NCBI GenBank assembly: GCA_035455265.1
Contig: DATIFK010000031.1
Coordinates: 1-37,671 of the forward strand
Reading direction: 5' to 3'
DNA length: 37,671 nucleotides
DNA from: MGOM01 sp035455265
GTDB lineage: Bacteria > Chloroflexota > Anaerolineae > Anaerolineales > E44-bin32
Below, one piece after another: positions 7,302-17,223 of this stretch. Within the stretch, counting starts at the first letter, position 1. Each line of letters begins with the position of its first letter. The notes under the pieces are model-generated. The model was not told where the DNA came from, searched no databases, and saw only the letters and a list, made by a program, of their open reading frames with translations. A program made the position numbers and the translations under genes.

Positions 7302-8252
7302 CTACTCGTTGAACAATTCCCCCACCGAGCGCCCTTCGTGGGCGCGCAGGATGACCTCCGCCAACAGCGAGGCGACGGACAACACCGTCATGTTCGCCAG
7401 ACGCTTTTCGGGCGGCAGCGGCAGCGTATTGGTCGTCACGATGCGCTTGAAACCGGTCTCATGCAGTCGATGGGTGGCCGGCGGCACCAGGACGGCGTGG
7501 GTGAACGACAGGTAGACGTCGCGGGCGCCGTGCTCGCGCACGATATCGGCCGCCTCGCAGACGGAACCGGCCGTCAATACCTCGTCGTCGACGATGACGA
7601 CGTCCTTCCCTTCCACTTCCCCGATGACCGTGGTGGCACGTGCTCGCGGATCGTCCCCCGTGCGCCGTTTCTCAACGAACGCCAGCGGCACGCCCAACTT
7701 GGCGGCGAAGTTGCGCCCCTTCTTGGCGAAGCCAAGGTCGGCCGAGGCGACGACGGCGTTGTCGAGCTCGAGGGTCAGGAAGTGGTCGCTCAACATATGG
7801 AAGGCGGTCAGGACATCGCCCGGGATCGAGAAGAAGCCCTGAATCTGCCCGGCGTGCAGGTCGATGGTGACATAGCGGTCGGCCCCGGCGACCTCGATCA
7901 TGTCGGCCACGAGGCGGGCCGTGATCGGGACGCGCGGCTGGTCCTTCTTGTCGGAGCGGGCGTAGGCCATGTACGGGATGACGGCCGTCACGCGGCCGGC
8001 CGAATCTCGCTTCAGACAATCCAACATGATCAGGAGTTCCATCAAGTTGCGATGGACCGGCGGGCCCATCGACTGAATCAGGTAGACGTCCTGGCCGCGG
8101 GCGCTGCCGTGGAGACGGACGAAGAGGTTCTCGTTGGGGAACTCGACGAGATCGTAGCCGCTCAGGGGGATCGAAAGATACTGGCTGATCTCGAGGGCCA
8201 GCTCACGGCTCCCCGACCCGGCGTAAAGCCGGATGTCGCCATATCCAAACAT
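7302..8252 (-). CDS. prs: Ribose-phosphate pyrophosphokinase
   Basis: Makes phosphoribosyl pyrophosphate from ribose 5-phosphate and ATP for nucleotide, histidine and tryptophan synthesis. The 316-aa product starts MFGYGDIRLYAGS, with GGAGAGGA just upstream; an ATG at 8294 overlapping the meaB stop would add 14 residues. The flexible loop region reads YARSDKKDQPR, followed by ITARLVADMIE and TIDLHAGQIQGFF. The PRPP-binding loop is VVIVDDEVLTAGS, which differs from the common DDMIDTAGT form but keeps the acidic pair and the TxGS/T end. It is the last gene of a run with meaB and a B12-binding domain. Confidence 0.95.
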   Translation of the reverse strand: MFGYGDIRLYAGSGSRELALEISQYLSIPLSGYDLVEFPNENLFVRLHGSARGQDVYLIQSMGPPVHRNLMELLIMLDCLKRDSAGRVTAVIPYMAYARSDKKDQPRVPITARLVADMIEVAGADRYVTIDLHAGQIQGFFSIPGDVLTAFHMLSDHFLTLELDNAVVASADLGFAKKGRNFAAKLGVPLAFVEKRRTGDDPRARATTVIGEVEGKDVVIVDDEVLTAGSVCEAADIVREHGARDVYLSFTHAVLVPPATHRLHETGFKRIVTTNTLPLPPEKRLANMTVLSVASLLAEVILRAHEGRSVGELFNE

Positions 8253-8290
8253 CGTTCCTCTCCTCGCCTCGGACTTCGGCCGTGGCCGTT

Positions 8291-9262
8291 TCATCGTTCG
8301 GCCTCCCGCGCTCGATCCGGCTCGGCGGCCAGCCGCTCGGCTGCCTGCCGCGGCGTCTGTCGCCGAGCCAGGACCTCGTCGAGCGCCGCCTGCAACCGCC
8401 CTTCTGAGACACCCTCGCGCCATTGAGCCACGAGCTGGTCACGCAGCGCCGCTTCCAGTTCGGCTTCGGTGCGGCGCCGATCGCGGCGTTCCCCCTCCCC
8501 GCTCGCCCCCAGGTACGAGTCGTGGCGGCGGATCGCGGCAGCGAGCTCAGCCACGCCTTCGCCCCGCGTGGCGATCGTCGCCAGGAGAGGCGGCACCCAG
8601 CTTTCGGAAGCCTCTTCCCTGGACGAACCGTAGCCGAATTCCAACGAAGCGCGCAAGGCCCTCAGGGACGCCTCGGCTCCTGGCAGGTCGGCCTTGTTGA
8701 CCACCAGAAGGTCGGCGATCTCCAGGATGCCAGCCTTGATGGCCTGCACGTCATCGCCCAAGCCAGGCGCCTCGACGACCACCGTCGTCTGGGCCGTTCG
8801 GGCAATGTCCACTTCCGCCTGGCCGGCGCCGACCGTCTCGATCAGAATCCACTGGAACCCGGCGGCATCGAGCGCCTCGACGACGTCGCCGGTCGCCCGG
8901 CTCAACCCGCCGAGGGCGCCCCGGCTGGCCATGCTCCGGATGAAGACGCCTGGGTCGCCCGCCAGGTCACGCATGCGGATGCGATCCCCCAGGATGGCGC
9001 CGCCGGAGAATGGGCTGCTGGGATCGACGGCGACGACGGCCACGGTATCCCCGCTCGCCCGCAAAGCCTTGGCCAGTTCGTTGACGAGGGTGGATTTTCC
9101 TGTTCCGGGTGGACCGGTGATGCCGACCCTGTGGGCGCGGCCACCATTGGCGTACAGGACGGCCAGCTCGCGCTGGCCATCGGAGTCGCCGTTCTCGATC
9201 CGGCTCAGAAGCCGGGCCAACGCCAGACGGTCACCGGCGAGGACGGCGTCCGCCAGCTCCAT
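8291..9262 (-). CDS. meaB: Methylmalonyl-CoA mutase-associated GTPase (MeaB/ArgK)
   Basis: A 323-aa G3E-family P-loop GTPase that protects and reloads B12-dependent acyl-CoA mutases. Visible motifs are Walker A GPPGTGKS (50-57), the family block RSMASRGALGGLS (109-121), ETVGAGQ (142-148) and the guanine-specificity motif NKAD (189-192). The upstream neighbour, 9 bases away, is a free-standing mutase B12-binding domain, the expected client. The C-terminal helical part is intact. Confidence 0.93.
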   Translation of the reverse strand: MELADAVLAGDRLALARLLSRIENGDSDGQRELAVLYANGGRAHRVGITGPPGTGKSTLVNELAKALRASGDTVAVVAVDPSSPFSGGAILGDRIRMRDLAGDPGVFIRSMASRGALGGLSRATGDVVEALDAAGFQWILIETVGAGQAEVDIARTAQTTVVVEAPGLGDDVQAIKAGILEIADLLVVNKADLPGAEASLRALRASLEFGYGSSREEASESWVPPLLATIATRGEGVAELAAAIRRHDSYLGASGEGERRDRRRTEAELEAALRDQLVAQWREGVSEGRLQAALDEVLARRQTPRQAAERLAAEPDRAREAER

Positions 9263-9271
9263 GCCGTCCCG

Positions 9272-9682
9272 CTATGTCCTCTCACCGGCCGCGGCCACGG
9301 CGGCGCGGAAGGCCTGAATGACGGCCTCCGTGTGGGCCCCCGGTCCGAAGACCGCCGCCACCCCCAGCTCCTGAAGGGCCGGGAGGTCGTCGTCCGGCAC
9401 GATTCCGCCTACCAACAGGCGGACGTGCCCCTGGCCCTGCCGTCGCAACAACTCGAGGATGCGGGGGATCAGCGTCATGTGCGCGCCGGAGAGGATCGAA
9501 ATGCCGACGGCGTCGACGTCTTCCTGCAGCGCCGCCTCGGCGATCATCTCCGGCGTCTGACGCAAGCCGGTGTAGATCACCTCCATGCCGGCGTCGCGCA
9601 GGGCGCGGGCAACCACTTTCGCGCCGCGGTCATGTCCGTCCAGACCCGGCTTGGCGATCAATACGCGCAACGGTTTCGACAT
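9272..9682 (-). CDS. Methylmalonyl-CoA mutase B12-binding domain, stand-alone subunit
   Basis: A 136-aa protein made only of the cobalamin-binding domain of acyl-CoA mutases. The start is the ATG at 9682 (MSKPLRVLIAKPGLDGHDRG). DGHDRG at 15-20 supplies the base-off/His-on ligand His17, and later SILSGAHM and GGIVPDDD complete the DxHxxG, SxL and GG signature. It should combine with a separate catalytic subunit, which is not in this window. Carbon-skeleton mutases such as methylmalonyl-, ethylmalonyl- or isobutyryl-CoA mutase are all possible. Confidence 0.9.
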   Translation of the reverse strand: MSKPLRVLIAKPGLDGHDRGAKVVARALRDAGMEVIYTGLRQTPEMIAEAALQEDVDAVGISILSGAHMTLIPRILELLRRQGQGHVRLLVGGIVPDDDLPALQELGVAAVFGPGAHTEAVIQAFRAAVAAAGERT

Positions 9683-9706
9683 GGAATCCCCGGAACGGGT
9701 GGACGA

Positions 9707-9712
9707 ATTATA
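9707..9712 (-). promoter_or_regulatory. -10 element for the mutase-meaB-prs operon
   Basis: A perfect TATAAT on the minus strand overlaps the trpS stop codon and lies 25 bases before the start of the B12-domain gene. The -35 is not clear. Confidence 0.5.
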
Positions 9713-10739
9713 CTCCGCCGCTTTCCAGGCCGGGCAGTTGGTAGAGGCCCATCGCTTCGCGCACGCGCGCCATCGTCGCCCCGGCTTCGCGGCGCGCCAC
9801 GCGCGTCCCCTCGACCAGGATCTGCACGACACGGTCGGGATGAGCCTCGTACTCGGCCCGCCGCTGCCGGAACGGGTCGAGGAAGGCATTCAGGGCGCGG
9901 GTCAGGCGTTTCTTGACCTCGACGTCCCCAACCTTGCCCTGGCGGTAGCGCTCCTCCAGCTCGGCCACCTCGGCCGTGTCGGCGTTGAAGGCGCGGTGGT
10001 AGATGAACACCGGGTTGCCCTCGACCTTTCCAGGGATGTCGGCACGGATGCGCTGCGGGTCGGTGTACATGCGCATGACCTTGGCCTCGACCTCGGCGGC
10101 CGAGTCGGAAAGGAAGATGGAGTTGTTGAGGGACTTGCTCATCTTCGCCTGACCGTCGATCCCGACGAGCGACGGCACTTCGCCGATCATCACGTCGGGG
10201 ATCGGGAAGACCTCGCCGTAGGTGGCGTTGAAACGACGGGCGATCTCCCGGCTGATCTCGACGTGGGCTTCATTGTCCTTGCCGACGGGCACCAGGTGGG
10301 CGCGCGGCAGAAGGATGTCGGCCGCTTGAAGCACCGGATAGCCGAGCAGGCCGAAGGGCATCACGTCCAGATCGGCCGCTTGGGCCATTTCCTTCAGGCT
10401 CGGAATGCGCTCCAGGCGCGGCACCGTCACAAGCATCTCGAAGATGAGATTGAGCTCGTAGGTCTCGGGAACGCCCGACTGAAGGAAGATAGTGCTGCGA
10501 GCCGGGTCGATGCCGACGCTCAAGTAGTCCATCACCGTTTCCACGGCGTTCTCGCCAATCTGGGCGATGGCGGCGCGTTCCGGCCGCGTCGTCAACGTAT
10601 GCAGGTCGGCCACGATGAAGAAGCAGTCGTATTCATCCTGCAGGCGGACGCGGTTCTTCAGCGAGCCGACGTAATGGCCCAAATGCAGACGGCCGGTGGG
10701 TCGGTCTCCGGTCAGGATTCGTTTTCGTGGAGCGGCCAT
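9708..10739 (-). CDS. trpS: Tryptophanyl-tRNA synthetase
   Basis: A 343-aa class I synthetase that charges tRNA-Trp. The HIGH-type motif is HLGH at 19-22 within PTGRLHLGHYVG, and the KMSKS loop is in AKMSKSLNN at about 198-206. Length fits bacterial TrpRS. Its upstream spacer holds repeat arrays, so whether it has its own promoter or is read through from trxA is unclear. Confidence 0.96.
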   Translation of the reverse strand: MAAPRKRILTGDRPTGRLHLGHYVGSLKNRVRLQDEYDCFFIVADLHTLTTRPERAAIAQIGENAVETVMDYLSVGIDPARSTIFLQSGVPETYELNLIFEMLVTVPRLERIPSLKEMAQAADLDVMPFGLLGYPVLQAADILLPRAHLVPVGKDNEAHVEISREIARRFNATYGEVFPIPDVMIGEVPSLVGIDGQAKMSKSLNNSIFLSDSAAEVEAKVMRMYTDPQRIRADIPGKVEGNPVFIYHRAFNADTAEVAELEERYRQGKVGDVEVKKRLTRALNAFLDPFRQRRAEYEAHPDRVVQILVEGTRVARREAGATMARVREAMGLYQLPGLESGGV

Positions 10740-10747
10740 GTCGGTTT

Positions 10748-10904
10748 CCAGTTTCCGGTCGCCAGTTCCCAGGTCGTCAGTTCTCAGTCTTCAGTCTTCA
10801 GTTATCCGTTGTCAGTCGTCAGCCAAGAGCGTAGCAATGGTATCGCAGATGCCCATCAACCGGATAGGAACTGACAACTGATGACTGATGACTGAAAACT
10901 CATC
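10748..10904. repeat. Second inverted pair of 7-bp-period repeat arrays
   Basis: From 10748 to about 10822 a degenerate array of CAGTnnn heptads (ten or more units, one 8-bp step) is followed by about 47 unrelated bases, then by five opposite-sense heptads (ACTGACA, ACTGATG twice, ACTGAAA, ACTCATC) at 10870-10904. The right array abuts the trxA stop codon. The structure repeats that at 6021-6130. Confidence 0.8.
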
Positions 10905-11226
10905 CTAGATGGTTCGTCAGTCGCTCGACGATCTTGCGCTTGGGCTGGAAGCCGTTCCACTGCTCGACGACCTGGCCCCCCGAGAACAGCATCAGGGCCG
11001 GTACGCCCATGACCCCGAAGCGCATCGTCGTGTCGACATGAGCGTCGATGTCGAGCGTGACGATGCGAAGGCGCCCTGTCCATTCACCGGCGATGTCGAC
11101 AAGGATCGGTTCCAACTGGCGGCACGGCTGACACCACTCGGCCCCGAATTCGACCAGAACAGGGACGTCCGACTTCAGGACTTCCGTCTCAAACGTTGCG
11201 TCGGTCACCTGGCTGAGTGTGGCCAT
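10900..11226 (-). CDS. trxA: Thioredoxin with WCQPC active site
   Basis: A 108-aa thioredoxin-fold protein with VLVEFGAEWCQPCRQLEP and the cis-proline segment VMGVPALMLF. The redox motif is WCQPC instead of WCGPC, a change that should shift redox potential but keep dithiol chemistry. It has a strong Shine-Dalgarno (GGAGGAAGG) and its own consensus-like promoter. A thioredoxin-like protein of narrower specificity is possible. Confidence 0.9.
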   Translation of the reverse strand: MATLSQVTDATFETEVLKSDVPVLVEFGAEWCQPCRQLEPILVDIAGEWTGRLRIVTLDIDAHVDTTMRFGVMGVPALMLFSGGQVVEQWNGFQPKRKIVERLTNHLG

Positions 11227-11243
11227 CCTTCCTCCGGAAGCGC

Positions 11244-11272
11244 ATCGTAGCCCGGGCCGCCACAGGTGTCAA
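11244..11272 (-). promoter_or_regulatory. Sigma-70-type promoter of the thioredoxin gene
   Basis: On the minus strand, TTGACA (11272-11267), a 17-base spacer and TACGAT (11249-11244) lie just upstream of the thioredoxin Shine-Dalgarno. The -35 is perfect and the spacing optimal. Confidence 0.8.
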
Positions 11273-11305
11273 ACCCGGATTGCGCCGAGGTGCGCGCGGT
11301 CCCGC

Positions 11306-11334
11306 TTGACGCGCCCCTCCCTGGATGGTACGAT
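11306..11334 (+). promoter_or_regulatory. Sigma-70-type promoter of the hrcA heat-shock operon
   Basis: TTGACG (11306-11311), a 17-base spacer and TACGAT (11329-11334) with an extended TG. The CIRCE operator begins 14 bases after the -10, so bound HrcA would cover the start of transcription. Confidence 0.82.
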
Positions 11335-11347
11335 GGTAGACGGTCCG

Positions 11348-11374
11348 TTAGCACTCTCCATGTGAGAGTGCTAA
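11348..11374 (+). promoter_or_regulatory. CIRCE operator (HrcA-binding site)
   Basis: TTAGCACTC, a 9-base spacer and GAGTGCTAA make a perfect match to the CIRCE consensus. It lies between the promoter and the hrcA start, the standard place for HrcA autoregulation of the heat-shock operon. Confidence 0.98.
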
Positions 11375-11390
11375 TAGGTTGTGCAATTCC

Positions 11391-12422
11391 ATGGACACAC
11401 TCACAGAGCGTCAAGAGACGATCCTGGCCTTGATCATCCACGATTATGTGGAGACGGGCGAGGCCATCGGATCGAAGACTCTGGCCGAGCGCTACGGCCT
11501 GGGTGTCAGCACGGCGACCGTACGGAACGACATGGCCGCCCTGACCCAGGCGGGCTTGGTGCGCCAGCTGCACACGTCGGGTGGACGGACTCCGACGGAA
11601 GACGGCTACCGCTACTTCGTCCGCCGCCTGTTGACCGAGACCGAGCTGCCCTCCGACGAGAAACGCCTCATCAGTCACCAGTTCTATCAAGCTCGTGCCG
11701 ACGTCGACGAGTGGGTGCGGCTGGCGGCCTCGGTTCTGGCCCAGCACTCCCGCGCCGCTTCGCTCGTCACGCCGCCGCACTCGCCGCGGGCCGGCTTCAA
11801 ACATCTCGAGCTGATCTCCACTCAGGGCCGCCAGGTGCTGATGGTCATCGTGCTGCTGGGCGGGGACGTCCGCCAGCAGATGTTGACGCTGGCGGAGACC
11901 TTCGACCAGGCGCAGCTGTCGCACACGGCGGAACGCATCACCGCCTCGTGCGTCGGCAAGGACGCCGAAGGCGTCGCGGCGCAAGGAGCGGCCTTCGACG
12001 AGCTGGGGCGCGAACTGATTCGCCTCATCGCCGATGTCATGAGCCGGGCGGATGCCGTCTCCGGCGGCGAGATCTACCACGACGGCCTGGCCAACGTGCT
12101 GGCCCAGCGCGACTTCGCCCAATCCGAATCCGCCCGCCACGCCCTTCGGTTGCTGGAGGAACGCAGCTTCCTGGAAGAGATCCTGGCCAAGGCGCTCAGC
12201 CCGGGCATCGGCAGCGTCCAGGTTCTGATCGGGGGCGAAGGCGGGTGGGAGGAGTTGCGAGACTGCTCGATGGTGCTGGCCCGCTACGGCGCCGCCGGCT
12301 ATGCCACCGGCGCGGTGGGCGTGCTCGGCCCGACGCGCATGGCTTACGGCCGGACGATCTCCGCCGTGCGCTATGTGGCTGGATTGATGAGCGACCTGAT
12401 GGTGGAAGCCTTCGCCGGCTGA
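11391..12422 (+). CDS. hrcA: Heat-inducible transcription repressor HrcA
   Basis: A 343-aa repressor of heat-shock genes. The N-terminal winged helix (MDTLTERQETIL, GVSTATVRNDMAAL, QLHTSGGRTPTEDGYR) binds CIRCE. The ATG at 11391 is preferred over an in-frame TTG at 11379. The later part carries the HrcA dimerisation and insert domains, ending in the typical GPTRMAYGRTISAVRYVAGLM. A perfect CIRCE lies just upstream, so the gene controls itself and the downstream chaperones. Confidence 0.96.
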   Translation: MDTLTERQETILALIIHDYVETGEAIGSKTLAERYGLGVSTATVRNDMAALTQAGLVRQLHTSGGRTPTEDGYRYFVRRLLTETELPSDEKRLISHQFYQARADVDEWVRLAASVLAQHSRAASLVTPPHSPRAGFKHLELISTQGRQVLMVIVLLGGDVRQQMLTLAETFDQAQLSHTAERITASCVGKDAEGVAAQGAAFDELGRELIRLIADVMSRADAVSGGEIYHDGLANVLAQRDFAQSESARHALRLLEERSFLEEILAKALSPGIGSVQVLIGGEGGWEELRDCSMVLARYGAAGYATGAVGVLGPTRMAYGRTISAVRYVAGLMSDLMVEAFAG

Positions 12423-12462
12423 CGAATCCCCGGCCGAAAACGGTCGGCACAGAGAGGCATCG

Positions 12463-13107
12463 GTGACGAGGAAGAAGCATAAGGACAGAAGCGAGGCGCC
12501 GGGCGAGTTCGCCCCCGAGGCGGGGAGCGCCGAGACGGCGCCCGTCCCGACGGACGACGAGCTCGCCTCGGCGGAGCTGTTCACGGCGGAAGCCGCCGCC
12601 CCACCGGCGGAGGCGGCTGCGGCGGCCCCGGAAGTCGGCGCGGCTTCGGCGGAGCAGGCCGAGGCCCTGACCCGGCTGCGGGCCGAGGCCGACGAGTACC
12701 TCGACGGCTGGCAGCGGGCGCGGGCCGAGTTTGCCAACTACAAGAAGCGCGTCGAGCGGGAACAGCAGGAGGGCCGCGCTCGCGCCGCGGCGGACATCCT
12801 GGTGCGCTTCCTCTCCGTGCTCGACGACATGGAGCGGGCGATGCGCGACCGGCCCACGGAAGGCGACGCCGCCGCCTGGGCCGACGGCATCGATCTGATC
12901 TACCGCAAGCTCCTGATGTTGTTGGAGGCCGAGGGAGTCGAAATCATCGATGCCCAAGGCGCCACCTTCGACCCGACGCTGCACGAGGCCGTGACCCACG
13001 AATCCAGCGATGACCATCACGAAGGCCAGGTCATCGAAGTCATCCAGCAAGGCTACCGACTCGGCGAACGCGTTCTCCGCCCGGCCCTCGTCCGGGTGGC
13101 GAAGTAG
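12463..13107 (+). CDS. grpE: Nucleotide exchange factor GrpE
   Basis: A 214-aa DnaK nucleotide exchange factor. It has a disordered Ala/Glu-rich N-terminus (about 1-70), a coiled coil with RAEFANYKKRVEREQQ, and a C-terminal beta domain with FDPTLHEAV and GYRLGERVLRPALVRVAK. A GTG start is used, with GAGAGG upstream. It lies between hrcA and dnaK in the CIRCE operon. Confidence 0.95.
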   Translation: MTRKKHKDRSEAPGEFAPEAGSAETAPVPTDDELASAELFTAEAAAPPAEAAAAAPEVGAASAEQAEALTRLRAEADEYLDGWQRARAEFANYKKRVEREQQEGRARAAADILVRFLSVLDDMERAMRDRPTEGDAAAWADGIDLIYRKLLMLLEAEGVEIIDAQGATFDPTLHEAVTHESSDDHHEGQVIEVIQQGYRLGERVLRPALVRVAK

Positions 13108-13116
13108 GAGACCGTC

Positions 13117-15036
<1,920 letters not shown>

Positions 15037-15058
15037 GCCCGGGTAGCCGCGAGTCCGA

Positions 15059-16174
15059 ATGCCTGAGAAGAGGGATTACTACCAGGTTCTCGGAGTCGGC
15101 CGGGACGCCTCCTCCGACGACCTGCGACGCGCTTATCGGCGCCTGGCCAAGGAATTCCACCCCGACGTCAACAAGGACGACGGCGCCGAAGAGCACTTCA
15201 AGGAGATCAACGAGGCCTACGCCGTCCTTTCGGACGACGAGCGCCGGGCGGCCTACGACCGCTTCGGCCATGCCGGTGTCCAGGGCCTGCCGACGGACTT
15301 CGGCTTCCCCTTCGGTGAGATCTTCGAGGAGTTCTTCGGCTTTGGCGTGGGCGCTCGCCGCGGTCGACGCACGCCGCGACGCGGCGCCGACTTGCGCTAC
15401 GACCTGACCCTGGAGTTCGAACAGGCCGTCTTCGGCCTCGAAGTCCCCATCGAGTTCACGCGTCAGGAGGAGTGCTCGCGGTGCGGAGGCTCGGGCGCTG
15501 AACCAGGTACGACCCCCGTTCGCTGCTCCACCTGTCAGGGCAGCGGCGAAGTGCGTCAGGTGCGGCAGACCTTCCTCGGATCTCTGGTCAACGTCGGCAC
15601 TTGCCCGACCTGCGGCGGCGCCGGCGAAACCATCGCCTCCCCATGCCGGACGTGCGATGGGCAGGGTCTGGAAACCCGCAAGGTCTCACGAACGATCCCG
15701 GTACCCGCCGGCGTCGACGACGGCACGCAGCTGCGGCTGGCCGGTGAGGGCGAGCCCGGGCTCCACGGCGGACCGCGCGGCAAACTCATCGTCGTCGTTC
15801 ATGTGCGGCCCCACAAGTACTTCCGCCGCAGGGGTGACGACATCTTGCTCGACGTCGGGATCAACCTGGCGCAGGCCGCCCTGGGGGCGCGCATCCAGGT
15901 GCCCTCCGTCGACGGCGAGGAATCGATCCAGGTCCCAGCGGGCACTCAGCCGGGGAAGGTCATCCGTCTCAAAGGCAAGGGCGTGCCGCATCTGCGCCAA
16001 TCCGGTCGGGGCGATCAGCTGGTGGTGTTGTCCGTGGAGATTCCTCGGCGCCTGACGGACGAGCAACGTCAGCTCTTCGAGCAATTGGCGGGGACCCTCG
16101 GCACCGAGGTCACCCCGCACGAGAAAGGATTCCTGGACCGCCTGCGCGAGTTGATCGAGGGTCTGGCGGAATGA
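15059..16174 (+). CDS. dnaJ: Chaperone DnaJ (Hsp40)
   Basis: A 371-aa type I J-protein. The J domain has HPD at 34-36. A short Gly/Phe region is followed by four zinc motifs between about 139 and 205 (CSRCGGSG, CSTCQGSG, CPTCGGAG, CRTCDGQG) and the C-terminal substrate-binding domains. It delivers clients to DnaK and stimulates its ATPase. It is the last chaperone gene of the CIRCE operon. Confidence 0.97.
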   Translation: MPEKRDYYQVLGVGRDASSDDLRRAYRRLAKEFHPDVNKDDGAEEHFKEINEAYAVLSDDERRAAYDRFGHAGVQGLPTDFGFPFGEIFEEFFGFGVGARRGRRTPRRGADLRYDLTLEFEQAVFGLEVPIEFTRQEECSRCGGSGAEPGTTPVRCSTCQGSGEVRQVRQTFLGSLVNVGTCPTCGGAGETIASPCRTCDGQGLETRKVSRTIPVPAGVDDGTQLRLAGEGEPGLHGGPRGKLIVVVHVRPHKYFRRRGDDILLDVGINLAQAALGARIQVPSVDGEESIQVPAGTQPGKVIRLKGKGVPHLRQSGRGDQLVVLSVEIPRRLTDEQRQLFEQLAGTLGTEVTPHEKGFLDRLRELIEGLAE

Positions 16175-16178
16175 CAAC

Positions 16179-16206
16179 CAGCCGTCAGCCCCTAGCCGTC
16201 AGCCTT
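16179..16206. repeat. Short 7-bp-period repeat array
   Basis: Four heptads (CAGCCGT, CAGCCCC, TAGCCGT, CAGCCTT) fill the spacer between dnaJ and prmA. It has the period and the CAG core of the longer arrays at 6021 and 10748 but no inverted partner. Confidence 0.6.
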
Positions 16207-16211
16207 CGAGA

Positions 16212-17123
16212 ATGACGGCTTGGCTCGAAGTCACGCTCTCGGTCGATGCTGAGACGGCCGAGGCGGTGGCGGATCTCCTCGCCCAGCACGCTCCCTATGG
16301 CGTCGTCCTCGAAACGGAGCGGCTCGACCCCGAAAGCCTGGATTCTCAAGTATCGCCGACCACCCAGGTCCGGGCGTTTCTACCTAAGGACGACTCCCTG
16401 GCCGGCCGGCTATATCTGGTTGCGCTCGGCCTCTGGCACCTGGGCCAGATACGACCCATCCCCGCCCCCGAATTCCGCGACGTCTCCGAAGAGAATTGGG
16501 CCGAGACGTGGAAGGCCAACTATCGGCCGATCACCGTCGGGCGACGGCTGCAAATCGTCCCGGCCTGGCTCGACACCCCGCCCGGCGACCGCTTGACGCT
16601 GTCGCTGGATCCCGGCATGGCGTTCGGAACGGGATCGCATCCGACGACCCGCCTCTGTCTTGAGGCGCTCGAAGACGCTCTGCAACCCGGCGATGTCGTC
16701 GCAGACGTGGGGTGCGGCTCGGGGATCCTGAGCATCGCCGCGGCGCGCCTGGGTGCGCGGCGGGTCTATGCCTGCGACATCGACCCGGTGGCCGTTGCAG
16801 CGGCGCAGCAAGGCGCCGCGCACAATGCGGTCGCCGAGGGCATCATCGTCTTCCAGGGATCGCTGGAAGAGCTCCGCGGCATGTTGACCGCTGATGGGCT
16901 GGAGGTCGACATCCTGCTGGGCAACTTGCTCGAATCGATCCTGGTCGACCTGCTGCCGCGCGGGCTGGCGGATACCGTTCGCCCCGGCGGAACGCTGGTC
17001 CTTTCCGGCATCCTGGCCGAGCAGGAAGAGCGTGTCCTGCAAGCGAGCGAACGGCAGGGCTTGCGCCACCTCGAGACTCTCTCCGAGGCTGATTGGAGGG
17101 CGCTGGTTCTGCAACGTCCATGA
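16212..17123 (+). CDS. prmA: Ribosomal protein L11 methyltransferase
   Basis: A 303-aa SAM-dependent methyltransferase that trimethylates ribosomal protein uL11. Motifs are DPGMAFGTGSHPTTRLCL (about 133-150), ADVGCGSGILSIAAARLGA (about 163-181) and LLGNLLESILVDLLP. An N-terminal substrate-recognition domain of about 100 residues is present. It follows dnaJ, a common neighbour in bacteria. Confidence 0.94.
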   Translation: MTAWLEVTLSVDAETAEAVADLLAQHAPYGVVLETERLDPESLDSQVSPTTQVRAFLPKDDSLAGRLYLVALGLWHLGQIRPIPAPEFRDVSEENWAETWKANYRPITVGRRLQIVPAWLDTPPGDRLTLSLDPGMAFGTGSHPTTRLCLEALEDALQPGDVVADVGCGSGILSIAAARLGARRVYACDIDPVAVAAAQQGAAHNAVAEGIIVFQGSLEELRGMLTADGLEVDILLGNLLESILVDLLPRGLADTVRPGGTLVLSGILAEQEERVLQASERQGLRHLETLSEADWRALVLQRP

Positions 17124-17167
17124 CGCCCCCGGCATGGCGTCGCAGCCCGACGGGTTCCCCCAAACCA

Positions 17168-17195
17168 CAGCCGCCCCCTGGTCAGGGGGCGGCTG
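17168..17195. terminator. Hairpin between convergent prmA and infA
   Basis: A perfect 13-bp inverted repeat (CAGCCGCCCCCTG, loop GT, CAGGGGGCGGCTG) lies between the ends of two converging genes. T-tracts are poor on both sides, so it may act as a weak or bidirectional terminator. Confidence 0.65.
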
Positions 17196-17223
17196 GATTT
17201 CCCTCAAAGGTCGGCGCAGCTGG

